Below are positions 36,847 to 45,468 of a stretch of DNA of 64,000 nt, one piece after another. Position 1 is the first letter of the stretch; every line of letters starts with the position of its first letter. The position numbers and the translations under genes were made by a program. The stretch comes from JBAXXL01 sp038206725 (GTDB lineage: Bacteria > Bacteroidota > Ignavibacteria > Kapaibacteriales > UBA2268): contig JBBRAO010000014.1 of assembly GCA_038206725.1 (NCBI GenBank), positions 6,764 through 70,763 on the forward strand. The letters are read 5' to 3'. Below the pieces are notes generated by a model that did no database searches, was not told where the DNA came from, and saw only the letters and a list, made by a program, of their open reading frames with translations.

Positions 36847-37548
36847 ATGAAAAATGTATTTTTGGGCCTTTTGTGCTTATTGTTGGCATCGCCCATCTTC
36901 GCGCAGTATAATCCTGAACTGACCCAGAAAAATTGTATTGACGTCAATGGTCAAGCAGAAATGGAAATCACTCCCGATGAGATATACTTTAGAATAAACC
37001 TATCGGAAGAAGTATTCAAAGGTAGAAAGGAACTAGAGGATATGGAACAGAAAATGACAAAAGCAATGGATAAATGCGGGATTGATGTAAAAAAAGACTT
37101 AACCGTTCTCGATTTTTCCAGCTCTTATGATTACAATTGGTTTACCGGTACCGATGTTTACGCGCAAAAAAATTATCAATTACTATTACACGACGCCCAA
37201 ACTATGGACAAGGTTTTTAAAGAATTGAAGGATTTGAAAATATCGAACATCCAACTGATGAAAGTGGACCATTCAAAAATAGAAGAATATAAAAAAGAAG
37301 TTGGGAAGATGGCGATGAAAGCCGCCAAAGAGAAAGCTGAGTATTTGCTCGATGCAATCGGCTCGAAGATTGGAGCAGTGATATACGTAAGGGAAAACGG
37401 CGCTTATGTAAATAGTTACCAAAACTATGAAATTGCTAATGTAGCGATGATGAGAAAAAGTGAAGCTAATGACGGAGGCTCTATTCCACTGGACTTTAAG
37501 AAAATCAAATTAAATGCGGATGTGTTTATTAAGTATGAAATAAAGTAA
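36847..37548 (+). CDS. SIMPL domain (DUF541) periplasmic protein
   Basis: A 233-residue exported protein: signal peptide MKNVFLGLLCLLLASPIFAQ, then a SIMPL/DUF541 fold. Recognisable parts are IDVNGQAEMEITPDEIYFRINL near the start and the helix KKEVGKMAMKAAKEKAEYLLDAIGSKIGAVIYV (about 155-187). SIMPL proteins (BP26/YggE relatives) form channel-like assemblies in the periplasm; some affect oxidative-stress tolerance, but no definite reaction is known. Intact, single gene, ended by a perfect palindrome that it shares with the convergent LRR gene. Confidence 0.85.
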   Translation: MKNVFLGLLCLLLASPIFAQYNPELTQKNCIDVNGQAEMEITPDEIYFRINLSEEVFKGRKELEDMEQKMTKAMDKCGIDVKKDLTVLDFSSSYDYNWFTGTDVYAQKNYQLLLHDAQTMDKVFKELKDLKISNIQLMKVDHSKIEEYKKEVGKMAMKAAKEKAEYLLDAIGSKIGAVIYVRENGAYVNSYQNYEIANVAMMRKSEANDGGSIPLDFKKIKLNADVFIKYEIK

Positions 37549-37556
37549 TACTATTA

Positions 37557-37590
37557 ACTCATCCGATGACCGGGGAGTCATCGGATGAGT
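37557..37590. repeat. Palindromic repeat, ACTCATCCGATGA type (copy 2)
   Basis: ACTCATCCGATGAC (37557-37570), 6-nt CGGGGA loop, GTCATCGGATGAGT (37577-37590). The 14-bp stem is perfect. It lies between convergent genes (SIMPL and LRR), 8 bp from each stop, so it probably doubles as a two-way terminator. Confidence 0.85.
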
Positions 37591-37598
37591 ATAAACTT

Positions 37599-39014
37599 TT
37601 ACAATGTTACTCGAATTTTCGGTAAGGCTTTAATGATTTTTTCTTTTTCATCTTTGCTGATAGGATTATCGCTCAGGAATAAAATTTTTAAATTGTCCAA
37701 TCCGCCAATCTCAGACGGTACATTTTTGAGCTGATTTTTGGACATCATTATTATTTTCAATCCCGACAATTTCAAAAGTGCTTTTGGAAATTCCGTAAGG
37801 TTATTATTATTTAAATTTATGGTTTCCAAAGATGAACAATTGCCAAATGATTCCGGAATTGATGAAATATCATTATCGCTTAAAATTAATTTTGATAAGG
37901 TTTTGCAATTTGATAGGGCAGAACCGATTTCTTTAATTTTATTATTTGAAGCATCAAGCGATTGCAATGATTCGAAATTCTTCAAATATTCAGGTATAAC
38001 CATCAGATTATTTTTGCTTATATCTAATGAAGCAATTTTGGTTAATTTATCCAAATTGTACGGTAGTCTTTGATTGTTGGACAAATCAAGTTGTTTTATA
38101 TTCAGCTTAGCAAATGATTCTGGCAGAGATTCGATATTATTACTACTCAGGTTCAACTTTTTCAAAGATTTCAATTCGCTGAATTCTGTCGGTAATGATG
38201 TAATACTGCAAGATGAAATATCTAATAAATTCAATCGGGTAAGTTCATTTATTTCGTTAGGAATTGATTTAAATGGGTTATTACTTAGCACCAATACGCT
38301 GAGGTTTTTGAGCAAAAATAGATTTGCCGATAACGAAGTAATTTTATTATATCCCAGATCCAAAACGGTTAATGTTGTACACCCTTTTAAACCCGCGGGT
38401 ATCTCCGTCAGATCATTATTGTTAACCTGCAATTCGTTTAGGAGCTTTAATTCTGATATTTGCGATGGTAATGAACTTAATTTGTTCTTGTTTAAATTCA
38501 GACTTTTCAAATTCGTTAAAGACTTGATATCCTGACTAATATTAACTATTGTATTACCCGAAAAATTCAGTTTTTCTAAGGTAGTAATTTTAAAAACCAC
38601 AGCAGGTATATTTGTAAATCTATTGGATTCTAATTTTAATTCTTTGAGATTCTTGAAATTGGCTAAAAACGAAGGTAGATCGGAAAGGTCGTTATTTGTT
38701 AAATCGAGGTATTCCAAATTAACTAAAGTTGATAAATCCGCTGGAATTTCTTTAAGGTTTTTATTTCTTAGTGATAGCCTTTTTGCATTCTCGGGATTTT
38801 TCAAAATTTCTTCATAAGAATCTGTACTAACACCTGAAACTCGCTCTTCGCGTTTCTTCTTCATAGCATCGCGTCTTTGCTCAGGAGTTAAAGTATTAGT
38901 TTGTTTAGTGTCTTTCTGTTGATTATTTGATAGTGCAAGTAACTCGTTGCCGGTGGTAAAACATAACGTTATAACCAATACTACTAATAATGCTTTTATT
39001 TCTTTATATATCAA
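37599..39014 (-). CDS. Secreted leucine-rich-repeat protein
   Basis: A 471-residue protein with a signal peptide (about 1-28, LLVVLVITLCFTTGNELLA). A charged linker (KKREERVSGVSTDSYEEI) is followed by about 15 leucine-rich repeats of about 23 residues from residue 75 to the C-terminus (LxxLxLxxNxLxxLPxxIxxL). The pattern is the plant/bacterial type with IP/LP turns. It has no T9SS sorting domain and no membrane helix after the signal, so it is periplasmic, or outer-membrane associated by unknown means. LRR solenoids bind proteins; partner unknown. The gene precedes no obvious partner; prmC lies 22 bp upstream on the same strand and may be cotranscribed. Confidence 0.88.
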   Translation of the reverse strand: MIYKEIKALLVVLVITLCFTTGNELLALSNNQQKDTKQTNTLTPEQRRDAMKKKREERVSGVSTDSYEEILKNPENAKRLSLRNKNLKEIPADLSTLVNLEYLDLTNNDLSDLPSFLANFKNLKELKLESNRFTNIPAVVFKITTLEKLNFSGNTIVNISQDIKSLTNLKSLNLNKNKLSSLPSQISELKLLNELQVNNNDLTEIPAGLKGCTTLTVLDLGYNKITSLSANLFLLKNLSVLVLSNNPFKSIPNEINELTRLNLLDISSCSITSLPTEFSELKSLKKLNLSSNNIESLPESFAKLNIKQLDLSNNQRLPYNLDKLTKIASLDISKNNLMVIPEYLKNFESLQSLDASNNKIKEIGSALSNCKTLSKLILSDNDISSIPESFGNCSSLETINLNNNNLTEFPKALLKLSGLKIIMMSKNQLKNVPSEIGGLDNLKILFLSDNPISKDEKEKIIKALPKIRVTL

Positions 39015-39036
39015 TTTTAATAACCCACAAAATTAA

Positions 39037-39891
39037 TCAATTATTCTTTAATGAACCAAATATAAATCTTTCTTTATCAGCAAAATCTTTGTGTATAGTC
39101 GTTTCAAAATTATTCTTAAACAGTTCGATAATTGCATTTTGCATATCATCGCCGAATTCCATTGCGAAAAGACCATTTTCTGAAAGAATACTAGGGAAAA
39201 TCTCGGCAAATCGTCTGTAAAAGGTTAACCCATCGCTAAAATCGGTCAAAGATATTTTTGGTTCGTAAACAATGACGTTCTTATCTAAGTTTTCATATAA
39301 TTGTTGTGTAATATAAGGTGGATTTGATATAATTAAATCAAACTTCTTCAGGGGGATTTCGGTCAATATATCCATAAGTTTGAATTTGGCATTGGTATTG
39401 TTGAGCTCGGCGTTACCCTTGGCTGTTTTTAGAGCGTCAACTGAAACATCTATTCCATAAACGTTCTTTTCGGGAAAACTTCTAGACAGGCTGATGGCTA
39501 AACAACCCGATCCTGTGCCTATATCCAAAATATCAACTATATCCGGACGATCTTGTAAGCGTTTTATAACTAAATCCGCTAATTCCTCGGTTTCAGGGCG
39601 GGGGATTAACACCGATGGATTGACTTTGATTTCCAAATCCATAAAAGGAGTTTTCCCGAGAATGTACTGAAAGGGTTCATTCGCGGCGGCTCTTTTTACA
39701 TAAGAATTCAAGAGTGTCAATTCATCTTTCGACAATGGTTTGTCGAAACTTAGATACAGCTCAAAACGCTGAATTTGTAAAACATCGCAAATAAGCAAAT
39801 CTATTAAAAGTCGGGGCGATTCTATATTATGTTTGCAGAAGTAATCAGTGCCCCAGTTGATTACATCTATTATTCGCCAGATTTTTTCCAT
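39037..39891 (-). CDS. prmC: Peptide chain release factor N5-glutamine methyltransferase (PrmC)
   Basis: A 284-residue SAM-dependent methyltransferase. The helical N-terminal domain recognises release factors; the ILGKTPFMDLEIKVNPSVLIPRPETEEL block (about 90-117) is diagnostic of PrmC/HemK. The SAM site is VDILDIGTGSGCLAI (about 130-144) and the catalytic NPPY is at about 190. The enzyme methylates the GGQ glutamine of RF1/RF2. prfA is not adjacent here. The LRR gene follows after 22 bp on the same strand. Start at 39891 is the first ATG in frame and gives the normal family length. Confidence 0.94.
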   Translation of the reverse strand: MEKIWRIIDVINWGTDYFCKHNIESPRLLIDLLICDVLQIQRFELYLSFDKPLSKDELTLLNSYVKRAAANEPFQYILGKTPFMDLEIKVNPSVLIPRPETEELADLVIKRLQDRPDIVDILDIGTGSGCLAISLSRSFPEKNVYGIDVSVDALKTAKGNAELNNTNAKFKLMDILTEIPLKKFDLIISNPPYITQQLYENLDKNVIVYEPKISLTDFSDGLTFYRRFAEIFPSILSENGLFAMEFGDDMQNAIIELFKNNFETTIHKDFADKERFIFGSLKNN

Positions 39892-39954
39892 ATTTTACGC
39901 AATTAGTTAAGCAAAAATAAGAAAAAATGAAGAATAAATGAGAATATTATTCTA

Positions 39955-39986
39955 TTCATCCGATTACTACCCCGTCATCGGATGAG
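39955..39986. repeat. Palindromic repeat, ACTCATCCGATGA type (copy 3)
   Basis: TTCATCCGATTAC (39955-39967) against GTCATCGGATGAGT (39974-39987 approx.), with mismatches in the stem. Unlike the other copies it lies between divergent genes (prmC and the Mtd1-like gene), so here it cannot serve as an ordinary terminator for either. Confidence 0.65.
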
Positions 39987-40075
39987 TTTTCCGCTATAGT
40001 ATTTTAATCCTCAATTTTGACATTATTATAATTATCCGTAATTTTACATTTTATAATAAAATTAAAGTATAAGAA

Positions 40076-41035
40076 ATGGAAAAGATACTAAACGTTTCAG
40101 AATTAATTGAAAAATACGACATACCTGATTTCGAACAGGCTGTTAGAATATATGAAAAGTTGGGAATCAAAGTAGGTGTTGCGGTTATATTAACTTCCGA
40201 CGATGCCGGTTCGGTATCATACACCAAGGGAATACGCAGGTTCTGCGCGAATTTTAACATCACCTTTCGAGATTTACGAGCCAATACCGCTCAGGAACTT
40301 ACGGATTTAATAAATGAATTGAATGACGACGATTCCGTTGATGGTATTATGGTTATGTACCCGACAATGTTTTCTGATAATGATGCTCAATTTATGAACC
40401 AGATTAATCCGGCTAAGGATATTGAAGGTTTGCACAATACATATTTAGGTTACTTAGCTCAATTTGAGAAATTCCGTGACCCCAATAAATTGCAAAAGCT
40501 AGTTATCCCACCCACTTCGAAGGGCATATTGTATATAATAAAACGTTATCATTCAATTTATGAAAAATATAAAAAGGCGAACGGTCATTATCCCGATTAT
40601 CGTTATAGCAATCCTTTCGAAATTGAAGGGAAGCGCTTTACTATTATTAATGATTCGTTAGCTGTTGGTCGTTCGTTGGCATTGATGTTGCTCAACGAAA
40701 ACGGTTCAGTGCAAATTTGCCACAAATACACTTCATATTACGATATTTTGCGCCACGCAAGTACCTCGGATTTCATAATCTCCGCCGTTCCATCCGACGA
40801 TTTTGTAATTCCAACCGAGGTAGTACCCGAAAATGCGATAGTAATCGATATATCATTCAGCGGTAACTTCGAATACCCGAGCATAATAGAGAAATGTTAC
40901 AAAATTGCTCCGCGCTGGGATTTGGTCGAAAAAGGCAATCGCATAAACGACATCACATTATACCGGCTAATCTCGAACTTGTTCTATCTGGTTAACGCCA
41001 AAATAGACCCCGAGGTTTTGAAAACAGTTTGCTAA
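40076..41035 (+). CDS. FolD/Mtd1-like methylenetetrahydrofolate dehydrogenase
   Basis: A 319-residue protein of the tetrahydrofolate dehydrogenase/cyclohydrolase fold. It has DSVDGIMVMYPTMF (the VDGIxVQLP position), NPAKDIEGLHNTYLG, PPTSKGILYII (the PCTPxG position), the Rossmann motif IINDSLAVGRSLALMLL, and DIISAVPS-type and IDI strands. Several features differ from bacterial FolD. The active-site Y-x3-K segment reads SYTKGIR, with no Lys four residues after Tyr. The Q of VQLP is Y-P-T. The length and an insertion after PTSKG resemble the yeast NAD-dependent monofunctional enzyme Mtd1. It may thus be a dehydrogenase without cyclohydrolase activity. That reading comes from remembered family features and is inference. 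Confidence 0.72.
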   Translation: MEKILNVSELIEKYDIPDFEQAVRIYEKLGIKVGVAVILTSDDAGSVSYTKGIRRFCANFNITFRDLRANTAQELTDLINELNDDDSVDGIMVMYPTMFSDNDAQFMNQINPAKDIEGLHNTYLGYLAQFEKFRDPNKLQKLVIPPTSKGILYIIKRYHSIYEKYKKANGHYPDYRYSNPFEIEGKRFTIINDSLAVGRSLALMLLNENGSVQICHKYTSYYDILRHASTSDFIISAVPSDDFVIPTEVVPENAIVIDISFSGNFEYPSIIEKCYKIAPRWDLVEKGNRINDITLYRLISNLFYLVNAKIDPEVLKTVC

Positions 41036-41269
41036 AGATTTACGAATTACGACCGGTATCGGAGGCATCGCATTCCCGACCTGATTGGAAATCCGGATTG
41101 GATAGCAACGATTTTCAAGTCTCTAGGTAAATGAAAATCCACGAGAATCGGTTTTAGCCAAATTGTCAAAAACTATTCTTAAACCACGACTTAAAAATTG
41201 TGGCAATTGAAGATTATTTTCCAATTTTAAGAACAATTATTTATATTCCCCAAAAAAATGTTAATTTTG

Positions 41270-41302
41270 AATCCATAGCCCAAAGCTATGGATTGTTTTT
41301 TT
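41270..41302 (+). terminator. Terminator between the Mtd1-like gene and murC
   Basis: AATCCATAG (41270-41278), CCCAAAG loop, CTATGGATT (41286-41294), then GTTTTTTT. It lies only 14 bp before the murC start, so it could also act as an attenuator. The 41036-41269 stretch holds no visible gene. Confidence 0.8.
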
Positions 41303-41315
41303 AATTGGAGCATTT

Positions 41316-42683
41316 ATGTTTACAACAGTCAAGAAAATTCACTTTGTTGGAATTGGCGGTATAGGAATGAGCGGCATCGCCGAAATACTTTTAAGTCAAG
41401 GTTTTGAAGTAACCGGTTCGGATGTTACACGAGGCGAAAATATTAAATATCTCGAAAAAAAGGGAATAAAAGTATTTATTGGTCACAAATCATCGAATAT
41501 CGGAGGAGCCGAAGTCGTGGTTTATTCCAGTGCTGTTAATCCGCTAAGTAATCCGGAAACAGTTGCCGCTACACAATTGAATATTCCAATTATCAGACGC
41601 GCGGAAATGCTAGCTGAAGCGGCTCGCTTGAACTATTGTTTAGCAGTTGCCGGAACACACGGTAAAACTACTACCACCTCGATAGTAGCGCTAATTATGA
41701 TACGTGCCGGGTTCGATCCAACTGTTATTGTGGGTGGAAGATTAAAAGACTTTGGCGGTACAAACGCACGATTAGGTAAAGGCGAATGGACAGTTGTCGA
41801 AGCCGATGAATATGATAGATCATTTTTGCAATTATCCCCGACAATTGCTGTAATAAACAACATTGAACTTGAGCATATTGATATATATGCCGATTTGAAC
41901 GATATCAAAGCAACATTCACAGAGTTTGCAAATAAAGTTCCTTTTTATGGTTTAGTCGCTCTTGGAATGGACGATATTGGTGTAAAGGATATTATGACAA
42001 ATATCAATAAAAATATCGTTACATTTGGTTTGTCGAAGCACGCCGATGTGAGAGCAATGGATGTAAAACACGACAAAACCAGAACCACCTGTACAGTAGT
42101 TGAAAATGGCGTCGTTCTTGGTGAATTAGTTGTCAATATTGCGGGTTTGCACAATCTTAAAAATGCTCTTGCGGCAACAGCAGTTGCTCGGCGTTTAGGT
42201 ATAGATTTCCCGACAATATGTTCAGCCATATCCGATTTCAAAGGTGTTTACCGCCGATTTGATATCAAAGGCGAAAAGCACGGCGTTTTGGTTGTAGATG
42301 ATTATGCACATCATCCAACTGAAGTAGCCGCCGCTTTGGATGCCGCCCAAAATGGATTTAATCGCAGAGTTGTGGCTGTGTTCCAACCGCATACTTATTC
42401 CAGAACCAAAGAATTACGCGATGAATTCGGAAGTGCTTTCGATAATGCTGATTTGCTAATAGTAACCGATGTTTATCCGGCTCGCGAACTACCTATCGAG
42501 GGGGTTACCGGGCGTATTATCGCCGATGCGGTTACTGAAAGGGGACACAAGAGCGTTACATATATGCCTGAATTAGATGCGGCGTATTCCTATGTAAAAA
42601 GGATTTTACGCGAAGGTGATCTTTTAATAACTCTGGGAGCCGGAAATGTTTGTGATATAGCCGAACGGTATATTAAAGAATAA
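41316..42683 (+). CDS. murC: UDP-N-acetylmuramate--L-alanine ligase
   Basis: A 455-residue Mur ligase. It has the N-terminal UDP-binding motif HFVGIGGIGMSGIAEILL, the ATP-binding P-loop AGTHGKTTTTSIVALIM (about 111-127), DEYDRSFLQLSP and IELEHIDIY in the central domain, and YAHHPTEVAAAL with FQPHTYSRTKEL in the C-terminal domain. These are specific for MurC rather than MurD/E/F. The enzyme adds the first amino acid to UDP-MurNAc in the cytoplasm for peptidoglycan synthesis. It lies outside a dcw cluster in this window, flanked by terminators on both sides, so it is a single transcription unit, unusual for a cell-wall gene normally grouped with murG, ftsQ and others. Confidence 0.96.
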   Translation: MFTTVKKIHFVGIGGIGMSGIAEILLSQGFEVTGSDVTRGENIKYLEKKGIKVFIGHKSSNIGGAEVVVYSSAVNPLSNPETVAATQLNIPIIRRAEMLAEAARLNYCLAVAGTHGKTTTTSIVALIMIRAGFDPTVIVGGRLKDFGGTNARLGKGEWTVVEADEYDRSFLQLSPTIAVINNIELEHIDIYADLNDIKATFTEFANKVPFYGLVALGMDDIGVKDIMTNINKNIVTFGLSKHADVRAMDVKHDKTRTTCTVVENGVVLGELVVNIAGLHNLKNALAATAVARRLGIDFPTICSAISDFKGVYRRFDIKGEKHGVLVVDDYAHHPTEVAAALDAAQNGFNRRVVAVFQPHTYSRTKELRDEFGSAFDNADLLIVTDVYPARELPIEGVTGRIIADAVTERGHKSVTYMPELDAAYSYVKRILREGDLLITLGAGNVCDIAERYIKE

Positions 42684-42724
42684 TAAATACCGTTTGTTCA
42701 TTTGTTCTATATCAAGTATTATGA

Positions 42725-42758
42725 AATATGTCCAACACAGCTATGCGTTGGACATATT
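42725..42758 (+). terminator. Hairpin after murC
   Basis: AATATGTCCAAC (42725-42736) pairs perfectly with GTTGGACATATT (42747-42758), 42 bp after the murC stop. The T-run is weak, so termination may be partial. Confidence 0.7.
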
Positions 42759-42831
42759 TATATATTGTCAGCCCATTAAAAAATAAGGGTGGGGCAGATA
42801 TGTTTACAAGTTTTTACCCGGAAAAGTAATA

Positions 42832-43326
42832 TTATTGCTGTACCGCTACTCCCGGAAGCATTTTTCGGCAAATTGGGGGTATAACTTTAAATATTTCTTC
42901 TGGTTTTACAAATAGATTTCTTAGCTGGTATTGAGGAATAGGTAAACGCATATCAACAATACATAATGATGCATTTATAACAAGCTTAGAGCCTTGTTGC
43001 TGTAATTCACCAATAACGGCTTTATTACATTTGAGTTTCTCAAGAGCTTTCCATAGATCATCTTTATAAGAAGGACTGTTGGGATCAAAGTTCATTTCTG
43101 CTAAAACTAATTCTATAGAGTCGTTAGGGACTACATAAAATTTGTTTTCGCCTGTATTATTGGCTATTAATTCCTTTGATAGCGAGTCCTGCAATTGATA
43201 GCAGAATGTGTTCAGCTCTTCTTTACCGTCCATATTATAAAATGGCAGTACCGCAACTCTTTGTTGAGAATATGCAGAAATAGTGCTGAAAATAATTAAA
43301 GCGAATATACTAATAAAGCTACGCAT
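42832..43326 (-). CDS. Exported CsgG/FlgO-like protein (VAVLPF type)
   Basis: About 164 residues from the chosen start at 43326: signal peptide MRSFISIFALIIFSTISAYSQ, then QRVAVLPFYNMDGKEELNTF, the opening of FlgO/CsgG/TolB-N-like lipoprotein folds, and further on LKCNKAVIGELQQQGSKLVINASL. The frame is open back to 43386, but an internal start at MRSF is chosen because it places the signal peptide at the N-terminus. No lipobox cysteine, so it is a soluble periplasmic protein. The fold forms oligomeric assemblies in the outer membrane in relatives; its role here is unknown. The start lies 41 bp after the HPt gene stop, on the same strand. Confidence 0.6.
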   Translation of the reverse strand: MRSFISIFALIIFSTISAYSQQRVAVLPFYNMDGKEELNTFCYQLQDSLSKELIANNTGENKFYVVPNDSIELVLAEMNFDPNSPSYKDDLWKALEKLKCNKAVIGELQQQGSKLVINASLCIVDMRLPIPQYQLRNLFVKPEEIFKVIPPICRKMLPGVAVQQ

Positions 43327-43366
43327 TTGACTAACCTCATATAATTTAACAAAATATTCCGGGCTT

Positions 43367-43672
43367 TTATTTATCCATATTATCAAGTATAACTTTTACT
43401 TCATCAAACATATTTAAAAGTTTTTGCTTGTAGGGGTAAATTGAATCCCATTCATTATCTTTAACTTTCTGTAGCATTTCTATTCCAACTTGACCTATTT
43501 CGTCTAATGAAAATTGCAAACACGAACCCTTGATTGTATGAGCTAATCTGTACATTTCCTTGGTATCGCGACTTTCATAATAAAAATCAAATTTATCATT
43601 CAAATCTTCAACCCAAGTTTCTATTAGTTCGGGCATTAGTTCCAGCAATATCGGATCGGTCGGCATTTTCAT
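43367..43672 (-). CDS. Stand-alone HPt (histidine phosphotransfer) domain protein
   Basis: A 101-residue four-helix protein with the HPt phosphorylation motif LAHTIKGSCLQFSL (His at about residue 47, the H-x-x-K-G-S pattern), matching the usual HPt length of about 100. It relays phosphate between a hybrid kinase receiver and a response regulator. The partner cannot be identified here; the histidine kinase at 53757 lacks a receiver domain. It precedes the CsgG-like gene and may share its transcript. Confident for the domain, not the pathway. Confidence 0.85.
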   Translation of the reverse strand: MKMPTDPILLELMPELIETWVEDLNDKFDFYYESRDTKEMYRLAHTIKGSCLQFSLDEIGQVGIEMLQKVKDNEWDSIYPYKQKLLNMFDEVKVILDNMDK

Positions 43673-43755
43673 TTTAGATAGAATAAATTTTGTTACAAAT
43701 ACGATTCTAAATTAACATTAATTCACAAATAAAACAAATAAAAAATAAAAAAAAA

Positions 43756-44135
43756 GGAGCAGACTATAAGCCGGATTTTGTTCGGTAAATAAATACCGTT
43801 GCAATCATTTATCTAAGCGTAAAGTCACCAGTACGCTTCAGCAGCCTACCCAAGTATATAAATCGTGAGACTTATCGTCGGAACACCGACTTCCCTAAGG
43901 AACTATACTCCTATTTGGCTTTGCTTCGTGTGGGGTTTACATAGCAGTTTAGTCACCTAAACTCTGGTAAGCTCTTACCTCACCGTTTCACCCTTACCGT
44001 TAAAAATAACGGCGGTTTACTTTCTGTTGCACTTTCCGTCAGCATAACTGCCTTCGAGTTACGAAGCACACTGTTCCGTGAAGTCCGGACTTTCCTCATC
44101 TATTATAAAAATAGAAGCGATTGCACATCTGCTCC
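43756..44135 (-). ncRNA. rnpB: RNase P RNA (bacterial type A)
   Basis: Read leftward from 44135. The RNA starts GGAGCAGATG, has the conserved GAGGAAAGTCCGGACTTC (complement of 44080-44097) and the ACAGTGTG and GAAGGCAG-type stretches. It holds ACAGAAAGTAAACCGCC near the middle and ends CCGGCTTATAGTCTGCTCC at 43756. The terminal GGAGCAGA/TCTGCTCC pairing forms P1. It is the catalytic RNA that processes the 5' ends of tRNAs. Length about 380 nt, the usual size. It is followed leftward by a run of T's from the A-rich stretch at 43738-43755, which serves as terminator. Confidence 0.95.
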
Positions 44136-44145
44136 AAAATCTTTA

Positions 44146-45468
44146 TCAATTTTCAAATAACAAATCTTCTTTTGTATTCCTTTTTCCGTAAGCTATATTT
44201 GGTGCATTGAAATTCCTATTTTCGCTTACGGCACTTTCAAAATCTTTTCTAAACTTAGTAACAAAACCTCTGACTGGCCAAGCGGCGGCTTCGCCCAATG
44301 CGCAGATTGTGTTTCCTTCAATATTATTGGCAATATCAACCAGCAAATCCAAATCTGCGAGAGTTGCTTCTTTGTTTACCATTCGTTTCAAGACTTTCAC
44401 CATCCAACCGGTACCCTCTCGGCAAGGAGTGCATTGACCACAGGATTCGTGATGGTAAAACTCCGCAATACGGTGAGTAACTTCAACTAAATCTGCATCC
44501 TCATCAATGACCATTACTCCACCGGTTCCTAAATGAGTATTGACCGCTTTGAGTGATTCTTCATCTAAGGATATATCCAACTCATCAGGAGTCAGCGGTG
44601 GCATTGACGAGCCACCCGGAATCACAGCTTTTATTTTTTTATTATTAGGTACTCCACCACAAATATCGAATATCAGATTTTTAAGATTAAATCCTGTCGG
44701 CAGTTCATAAACTCCGGGTTTTGCAACATTACCACTTACTCCAAAGAGCATAGTACCCGGTTGGGTTTTTGCTCCTATTTGAGAATATGCTTCACTTCCG
44801 ATATTTAAAACCGCTGTAACAGAAGTTAAAGTCTCGACGTTGTTAATTGTTGTCGGGCAATTCCAAAGACCACTGGCGGCAGGGAACGGGGGTTTAACTC
44901 TGGGATAAGCCCGCTTGCCTTCGATGGAATTCATCTGCGATGTTTCTTCACCGCAAATATAAGCTCCGGCACCTTTAACGATAAAAATATCAACCGAATA
45001 GTCGGAATTATATTTCTGCTTCATTCCGTCCCCTACGTAACCGGCACTATAAGCAGAGTCTAAAGCTTTGGCGAGTAGTCGCGAAGCTGATTCGTATTCG
45101 CCTCTTATATATACATACGCTGAAGTAATATTCATAGCAAAGGATGCTATCAATATTCCTTCAATTAACATAAATGGATTTTTTTCGATTATTGCCCTGT
45201 CTTTGAATGAACCCGGTTCACTTTCATCGCCATTAACGCATAAGTAATGTGGTTTAGATTTAACCTTAGGCATAAAGGACCACTTTAATCCCGTAGGGAA
45301 TCCTGCGCCCCCTCTACCTTTTAAACCGGATTTCTTGACTTCGTCAATAACGACGGTGCGTTCTAAAGATAAAGCTCTCTCGATGGCTTTAAAACCCCCA
45401 TTAGCTAAATAGACATCTAATTGAGCTAATTCTGAGTTATCGGGTAGTAAAAGTTTAGGGTAATTCAT
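44146..45468 (-). CDS. nuoF: NADH-quinone oxidoreductase subunit F
   Basis: A 440-residue NuoF/51-kDa protein. It has KGRGGAGFPTGLKWSFMP (FMN/NADH glycine-rich loop, about 50-67), AYICGEETSQMNSIEGKRAYPR (about 175-196), NNVETLTSV and the 4Fe-4S ligands SCGQCTPCREGTGW plus the later Cys in NTICALGEAAAWP. It oxidises NADH at the complex I peripheral arm. Genes for NuoE, NuoG and the remaining subunits are not adjacent: rnpB lies downstream and gyrA upstream. It may thus belong to a dispersed nuo set, or serve a soluble NADH-dependent enzyme such as a formate dehydrogenase or bifurcating hydrogenase, though the length fits NuoF. Confidence 0.9.
   Translation of the reverse strand: MNYPKLLLPDNSELAQLDVYLANGGFKAIERALSLERTVVIDEVKKSGLKGRGGAGFPTGLKWSFMPKVKSKPHYLCVNGDESEPGSFKDRAIIEKNPFMLIEGILIASFAMNITSAYVYIRGEYESASRLLAKALDSAYSAGYVGDGMKQKYNSDYSVDIFIVKGAGAYICGEETSQMNSIEGKRAYPRVKPPFPAASGLWNCPTTINNVETLTSVTAVLNIGSEAYSQIGAKTQPGTMLFGVSGNVAKPGVYELPTGFNLKNLIFDICGGVPNNKKIKAVIPGGSSMPPLTPDELDISLDEESLKAVNTHLGTGGVMVIDEDADLVEVTHRIAEFYHHESCGQCTPCREGTGWMVKVLKRMVNKEATLADLDLLVDIANNIEGNTICALGEAAAWPVRGFVTKFRKDFESAVSENRNFNAPNIAYGKRNTKEDLLFEN

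Noticed and set aside
37599..39014. CRISPR-like periodicity
   Set aside because: The periodic signal comes from 69-bp leucine-rich-repeat codons in an intact gene; repeats are not identical and there are no spacers.
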